From assembly GCA_963773665.1 (NCBI GenBank), contig CAVZBZ010000009.1, forward strand, positions 1-64,000: 64,000 bases of DNA, in the 5' to 3' direction. Source of the DNA: DATJLY01 sp963773665. Lineage in GTDB: Bacteria; Pseudomonadota; Alphaproteobacteria; ATCC43930; CGMCC-115725. This document shows positions 54,842 to 61,200 of the stretch, one piece after another. Position 1 is the first letter of the stretch, and each line of letters opens with the position of its first letter. The translations under genes and the position numbers were made by a program. The notes below the pieces were generated by a model. The model did not search any database and was not told the origin of the DNA. It saw nothing but the letters and a program-made list of their open reading frames with translations.

Positions 54842-56791
54842 ATGAAGAGCAAAGAGCGCGAGGGCAAGAACGGCCCGAAAACCGACAACGAGCGTGCGTT
54901 AGAAAAAAGCGATGCACGGTTCCGTGCCGTCGTCGAGTGGGCCCCCAGCGCCATGCTACTGGTAAACGGCGAGGGCCGCATCGTGATGGTCAACACGCAG
55001 GCTGAGCGCTCATTCGGCTATTCCCGCTCGGAGCTTCTCGGACAGCCCATGGAAATGCTGGTGCCTGAACGGTTTCGGCATCATCACTCGCATCTCCGTA
55101 CCGCCTATTTTCGCGACCCTGGCTCGCGACCTATGGGCACCGGTCGCGATCTATTTGCGATGAGAAAGGACGGCAGCGAATTTCTCGTCGAGATCGGGCT
55201 GAATCCGATCGAGACCGAGGATGGAATGATGGTGCTTTCGGCCATCGTGGACATCACCGACCGCCAGCAGGCGATGGAGAACCTTCGGCTGAGCGATGAG
55301 CGCTTCCGATCGATCTTTAGCGCCGTCAGTGAGGGCATTTTCATTGTCGATGCAGCGACTGGCACCTTCATTGACGTTAATGAACCCGGCGCAGCAATGT
55401 TCGGCTATGCCTTCGGCGAATTGGTTGGCAGGGACATCGAGATCATTTCCTCGGGAGTACCGCCATATACGCAGCGAGAGGCAACGGAGCTGATCGCGAA
55501 GGCGGCGGCCTCCGGTCGTCCCCAAAGAATGAACTGGCATTGCAAGGCAAAGGACGGCCGCAATTTCTGGTCAGAGATTTCGTTTCGCTTTGCCTCCATC
55601 GGCAACCGCGGCGTTGTGCTGGCGGTCGCGCGCGATATTACCGAACGGCAAGCAATAGAAGCGCAATTGCGGCAGGCGCAAAAAATGGAGGCGATCGGCA
55701 ATCTCACTGGCGGCATGGCGCACGACTTCAACAACCTGTTAGGCGTCATCATTGGTAATCTCGATCTGCTTCGCGAGCTGATCGACAACCAGGAAATGGA
55801 AGAACTGGCGCGCGAAGCGTTCGACGCGGCGATGCGCGGCGCCGATCTCAACCGCCGCCTCCTAGCTTTTGCCCGCCGACAACCGCTGGAGCCGAAGCGC
55901 ATCAATGTCAACGAGCTGATTGGCGATATCACGAAATTGTTGGATCGCATGCTCGGCGAGGACATCGAGATAGCCATCAACTGCGCGCCGGATATCTGGC
56001 CAGTCGTTGCTGATCCGGCACAGCTTGAGTCGGCGATCATGAATCTCGCCACGAATGCTCGTGACGCCATGTCACAGGGCGGCCGGCTGACCTTCGCTAC
56101 GCGCAACACCCATCTCGACGAGGATTACGCTGCAAATCATGTTGAGGTTGTCGCGGGCGATTACATCGTCATCGAAGTCGGCGATACCGGCATGGGGATC
56201 GAGCCCGCGAATCTCAATCGCATCTTCGAGCCGTTCTTCACCACCAAGGAGCTGGGCAAGGGGACCGGACTCGGGCTCGCGATGGTGTTCGGCTTCATGC
56301 GGCAGTCGGGCGGGCACGTGAACGTGTACAGCGAGCCGGGCAAGGGCACTGTTTTCCGGCTCTACCTGCCGCGTGGCGCCGAAGGAGTATCGGCCAGCGC
56401 GCCCGCGGTAGAAACTCTGGCGCAGGGCGGCGGCGAGACTGTTCTGGTGGTCGAGGACAACGACGCCTTGCGGCGCGTAGTCGTCAGGCAACTGACCGAC
56501 CTTGGCTATCGTGTCATCCAGGCTGATACCGCCGTATCCGCGTTGGCGTTGCTCGATGATGCTTCGCACATCGATCTGCTGCTCACCGACATCGTCATGC
56601 CGGGCGGCGTCGATGGCATTCAGCTTGCGCGGGATATGCAGATGCGGCGGCCGAAGCTGAAGGTGCTGTTGAGTTCCGGTTTTCCCGAAGCACGCCTCCG
56701 CGACGGCAACGACATGAAAGTACGCCTGCTGAGCAAGCCGTATACCAAGGCTGAGCTAGCGCGTGTGACCCGCGAGGTTCTCAATTCGTGA
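54842..56791 (+). CDS. Hybrid sensor histidine kinase (PAS-PAS-HisKA-HATPase-REC)
   Basis: This 649-residue cytosolic kinase has two PAS domains (about residues 20-140 and 145-265). The HisKA phospho-acceptor His294 is in GGMAHDFNNLLGVIIGNLDL. The HATPase domain has N and G boxes (NLATNARDAM, GDTGMGIEP, GKGTGLGLAMVFGFMRQSGG). A C-terminal receiver domain has Asp583 in LLLTDIVMPGGVDG. There is no membrane helix, so the signal is internal; no ligand is predicted. An in-frame TTG at 54806 is an alternative start. Codon use is less GC-biased than in neighbours, which suggests later acquisition. Confidence 0.93.
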   Translation: MKSKEREGKNGPKTDNERALEKSDARFRAVVEWAPSAMLLVNGEGRIVMVNTQAERSFGYSRSELLGQPMEMLVPERFRHHHSHLRTAYFRDPGSRPMGTGRDLFAMRKDGSEFLVEIGLNPIETEDGMMVLSAIVDITDRQQAMENLRLSDERFRSIFSAVSEGIFIVDAATGTFIDVNEPGAAMFGYAFGELVGRDIEIISSGVPPYTQREATELIAKAAASGRPQRMNWHCKAKDGRNFWSEISFRFASIGNRGVVLAVARDITERQAIEAQLRQAQKMEAIGNLTGGMAHDFNNLLGVIIGNLDLLRELIDNQEMEELAREAFDAAMRGADLNRRLLAFARRQPLEPKRINVNELIGDITKLLDRMLGEDIEIAINCAPDIWPVVADPAQLESAIMNLATNARDAMSQGGRLTFATRNTHLDEDYAANHVEVVAGDYIVIEVGDTGMGIEPANLNRIFEPFFTTKELGKGTGLGLAMVFGFMRQSGGHVNVYSEPGKGTVFRLYLPRGAEGVSASAPAVETLAQGGGETVLVVEDNDALRRVVVRQLTDLGYRVIQADTAVSALALLDDASHIDLLLTDIVMPGGVDGIQLARDMQMRRPKLKVLLSSGFPEARLRDGNDMKVRLLSKPYTKAELARVTREVLNS

Positions 56792-56860
56792 CGGCGGGTT
56801 ATGTTTGCCACCGTTCGCCGGCGTCTCAACCGCGGCCTGCCGCCCGCGCGGCGGCCACCG

Positions 56861-57895
56861 CTACTGCGCCGCCTGGCGTGCGCCGCGCTCCTCGGCGAGC
56901 AGGCGCTCCATGATGCGGCGCGCCTGGAGGCTGCCGCTGTCGCCGACGAGATCGATCTGCGCGGCGGCAGGATCGAGGTCGATGATGCGCTGCTGCGCCT
57001 CCAGGATGCGCTGGTCCTCGTGGAAGGCGGCGCTCGTCGCGCGCAGGCCAAGCTCGGTCTGCTTCGGGTCGTCGATCAGATAGTCACGCGCGATGGCCCA
57101 GAAATAATGGCAGCTCGTCTCGCTCTCCGGCGTGATCGCATCGTAGATCACGATGCGGCGGTTCAAGCGGCCCGCCGGATCGCCGTATTCCTTGCCGTAC
57201 TCGTTCTGGAGGATGTCGATCGTCACCTGCGAGGGCGGCTCGAACAGCATGATCTGCGTGCGGTCGAAGCGGAAGTCGAGCCCCTCCATGAGATTGCGCT
57301 GCGAGGGCGAAAGACCGCGCGCGACGCGCACGCCCTTGATCCAGTCGGCGCCGCGCTCCCAGGCGAGGTTCGGGTTGGTGTCCTCGGGGCTGCCGATCGT
57401 GGCGGCGTGGACGAACGGCAGGTGCGACAGGTCGAGGAGATTGTCCACGACGAGGAAATAGTTCGACTTGACCGGGATGAGCTCGTCGTAGGACGCCCAG
57501 TTCGGATCGTCGTACTTGTCGTAGCTGGGCGCGGTCTTCGGATCGGCGAGCGCGGGATCGCCCGGCCAGAGCCAGATCCAGCCGTGCCGCTCGACGACCG
57601 GGTAGGAGCGCACGCGGGCGCCGGACGGCAGGCGGTCCTGCCCGGGCGCCCAGATCGCGGCGCCGGCAGGATTGTAGAGCAGGCCGTGATAGAGGCAGCG
57701 CAGATTGTCGCCCTCGACCCGCCCGTGCGACAGCGGCGCGCGGCGGTGGCAGCAGCGGTCCTCGAAGGCGACGGGCGTGCCGTCTGCCGTGCGGTAAAGC
57801 ACCACCGGCTCGTTCAGAAACATGCGGCCGAGCGGCTGCTGTTTCAGCTCGTGCCCGAAGGCGGCGCAGTACCACTGGTTTCTGAGGGCTTGCAT
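56861..57895 (-). CDS. Rieske-type aromatic ring-hydroxylating oxygenase, alpha subunit
   Basis: This 344-residue protein has a Rieske [2Fe-2S] site with C48, H50, C67 and H70 (EDRCCHRRAPLSHG and LRCLYHGLLYN). The mononuclear iron site is in DNLLDLSHLPFVHAATIG. Layout and length fit the vanillate O-demethylase/PobA branch, which acts with a separate reductase. No reductase gene is adjacent, and the substrate is unknown. It is convergent with the histidine kinase gene. Confidence 0.92.
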   Translation of the reverse strand: MQALRNQWYCAAFGHELKQQPLGRMFLNEPVVLYRTADGTPVAFEDRCCHRRAPLSHGRVEGDNLRCLYHGLLYNPAGAAIWAPGQDRLPSGARVRSYPVVERHGWIWLWPGDPALADPKTAPSYDKYDDPNWASYDELIPVKSNYFLVVDNLLDLSHLPFVHAATIGSPEDTNPNLAWERGADWIKGVRVARGLSPSQRNLMEGLDFRFDRTQIMLFEPPSQVTIDILQNEYGKEYGDPAGRLNRRIVIYDAITPESETSCHYFWAIARDYLIDDPKQTELGLRATSAAFHEDQRILEAQQRIIDLDPAAAQIDLVGDSGSLQARRIMERLLAEERGARQAAQ

Positions 57896-58278
57896 GGCGC
57901 GTCTCCCTTCACCCGGCGCGCCAACGCTACGCCCAAGGCCCGGCTCCGGACAAGACGGCTGCTATGCGAAGCGCGAGGGCAGGGCCGGTAGCGGCAGATT
58001 GGCGCATGATGCATCCGCGCGCGCAAGCCGCGCGTATTAACCCTTAATCTTGATCCCGATCTACACGGTAACCATTAATCTTGATTTGCGCCCCTGGGGT
58101 TCCCTTTACATTTCCGCTGATTTTACTTGTCGCGCCGTGCGAAATCGTCATTATCAGCCGCTAAATATCGGCGCGAATTTCACGAAAATTAAATCAATCG
58201 GAACGAACATTCGGATCGGAGCCGCGTCTCCGCGGCAGCGAGCGGGATAAGCCCCTCGTTGCGCTCACCGCCCGCGCC
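57896..58278. promoter_or_regulatory. AT-rich leader region upstream of the exoprotein gene
   Basis: This gap is clearly AT-richer than the rest of the window between about 58030 and 58200. It contains an 11-bp direct repeat TTAATCTTGAT at 58044-58054 and 58075-58085, exactly 31 bp apart (about three helical turns), as for a paired operator. The frame of the exoprotein is open from 58165 but has no ATG, GTG or TTG until 58279. A 66-codon frame at 58050-58250 shows no family resemblance and is not called. Confidence 0.4.
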
Positions 58279-61200
58279 TTGCTCGGCGGCGTCGCCCTCT
58301 TTTTGTGGAGCGGGACGGGCTTCGCCGGCGGCGCTGTGCCGACAGGCGGACAATTCGCGGCCGGCGCCGGCACGATCGCGGCGACCGGCAACGGGCTCGC
58401 CATCACGCAAGCGACCGCGCGCGGCATCATCAACTGGCAGAGCTTCTCGATCGGCGCGGGCCAAACCGTTCAGTTCAACAATGCCGGCGGCGCCACCCTC
58501 AACCGCGTCACCGGCAGTGCGCAATCGACGCTTGCCGGCGCGCTCATGGCGACCGGCTCGGTCTATCTCATAAATCCCAACGGCGCCATCGTGACGCCGA
58601 CCGGTCAGGTGGTGACGAACGGCAGCTTCGTCGCCTCGACGCGCGACATCTCGAACGGCGCCTTCATCCAAGGCGGAGCGCTGCGCTTTCAAGGCAGCTC
58701 TCCGGGCACGATCGTCAACCAGGGCAGCATCACGTCGCTCTTCGGCAACGTCGTCCTGATCGGACAGGCGGTCCGCAACGACGGCCAGATCAGCGCCGCG
58801 AACGGCACCGCCGCGCTTGCCGCGGGCGAAGATGTCCTGCTGCAGCCGGCGTCGGGCGACCAGCGCATCTACATCGCCGCCGGCAGCGGTGACGTGACGA
58901 ACACCGGAACCGTTTCGTCGGCGCAGGCGGAACTCAATGCCGCCGGCGGCAATGTCTATGCGCTCGCCGGCAACAATGGCGGCCTGGTGCGCGCGACCGG
59001 CACCGCGACCGTCAACGGCCATGTCTGGCTCACCGCCGGAAACGCCGTCGCCGTTTCCGGCACGGTCGCCGCCAGCAACGCGGACGGCTCGGGCGGGACG
59101 ATCGAGGCAAGCGGCGGCAGCTCGGGCGGCAGCCTGTCGGTGACCGGCACGATCGATGCGAGCGCCACCAGCGCCGCCGGCGCGGGCGGCCATGTCACGG
59201 CGACGGCGGCTAGTGTCAGCCTCGGCAGCACCGCGGTGGTCGCGGCCAATGGCGGCACGGACGGCGGCACCGTGCTGATCGGCGGCGACCGCGGCGGCGG
59301 CGCAGACCCGACGCTCGCGCTGTCGCCGACGCCGGTCGCGAACGCAGGAGCGACGAGCGTCGCCGCCGGCGCGCAGATCAGCGCCGACGGCAGCAGCGGC
59401 AATGGCGGCTCGGTTGTCGTGTGGTCGGACCAGCAGACCGATTTCGCGGGCGCGATCGGCGCGCAGGGCGGCGCGGGCGGCAGCGGCGGATTCGCCGAGG
59501 TTTCGAGCCATAACCTCCTCGGCTTCACCGGCACGGTCGATCTGCTCACGCCAGGGGGCGCCACCGGCACGCTGCTGCTCGACCCGGCCAACGTGACCAT
59601 CTCGTCGAGCGCCACCAGCAGCGATGCGCTCGTATCCGGCACCTACACGCCCTCGAGCGGCGCCGCCACCTCGAACATCCTCAACACGGATCTCGAGACC
59701 GTGCTCGGCAGCGCGAGCGTGACGATCACGACGACCAACACCGGCACGTCGGGCGGGTCTGCCGGGACCATCACGGTGAGCGCGCCGATCACCTGGAGCA
59801 ACGGCAGCGCCCTTACTCTCAGCGCCGCTAACGCCATCAACATCACCGGCGTCATCACCCACAGCGGCAGCAGCAACGCCACGGTGACGATCAACAGCAA
59901 CGGCGGCGCAGGCACGGATCCTGGCGCGGTCATCATCACCGGCGCGGGCCAGGTCAATCTGCGCTCGGCCGACACACTAAAGATGAATACCAAGACCTAC
60001 ACGCTGGTGAGCGCGCTGTCGTCGATCTCGGCGAACAACGGGCACTACGCGCTGCTGTCCAACCTGACCGGTCAAAGCCTGGCCGCCCCGGTCCTCACGG
60101 GCACCTTCTCGGGCATTTTCGACGGACTCGGCCATACGATCGGCGGCTCGCTGACCGACAGCACCGGCTCGGTGAAGGTCGGGTTGTTCTCGACCAGCAG
60201 CGGCACGATCCGCAATTTGGGCCTCGTCAATTGGAGCGTCACGGCGAGCGGAGCCCAGGTCGATGTCGGCGGCCTCGTCGGCAGCAACACCGGCACGGTC
60301 ACGAATGACTACATCACCGGCACGGGCACGGTCGCCAGCACCACCGCCACCGCCTTCACCGCCGCTTCCGGCGTCGGCGGACTGGTCGGGATCAATACCG
60401 GAACGATCACGTCGTCCCATTCAACGGTGAATGTCAGCGCGAAGGCGAACGGCTCGAGCGCCACCCATGTTCTCGGCGTCGGCGGGCTCGTCGGGTACGA
60501 CAACGGCGGCACCATCCAGAGTTCCTACGCGACCGGCAATGAGACCGACACTGGCGGCGGTACCCGAACCTTCGGCGGCGGCTTCATCGGCGTTCTCAAT
60601 AGCGGCGCCATCGAGGCCGATTTCGCTCTGGGCGCCGCAACCGTCACCGGCGGCACCAATGGCGCCTTCGCCGGCCAATTTGGCGGCACCTACACCAACG
60701 ACGCGGTGACGCTCTCGGCCGTCGCCAACACCAAGACTTACAACGGTACGACCAGCGCCGCCGCGACGCCGACGCTGAGCGGCAGCGTGAAAAGCGGCGA
60801 CACGGTGTCGGCAAGCGAAACCTATGCGACGCAGAACGCCGGTACCGGGCTGACCCTGTCGGTGAGTTCCGGCTACAGCATCGCCTACGGCAGCGCCTCC
60901 ACCAACTACTACTACACGGTCACGACCGCCACCAACACCGGCGTGATCAACAAGCTGCCGGTGAGCCTCTCCGGCGCTCGCACCTACGACGGCACGATCG
61001 CGGCCTCCGCGTCGATCCTGAGCGTGACGAACCTGGTGAGCGGCGACAATCTGACGCTCTCGGGCTCGGCCGCCCTGGCAAGCAAGAACGCAGGAACCGA
61101 CAGCGTCTCCGCGGCTGGGACATTGAGCCTCGGCGGCACGTCCGCAGGCAACTATACGGTGACAGGTCTTTCCGGCTCGGTGACGGTGGGGAAGGCGGCG

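Noticed and set aside
58050..58250. Small plus-strand frame of 66 codons upstream of the exoprotein
   Set aside because: It has no ribosome-binding site and no resemblance to the N-terminus of TPS proteins; the region is better read as leader DNA.
58189..59862. Long minus-strand open frame (over 550 codons) over the exoprotein start
   Set aside because: It is antisense to a recognisable TPS domain and is an Arg/Ala-rich low-complexity translation with no family resemblance, as expected from GC-rich DNA.
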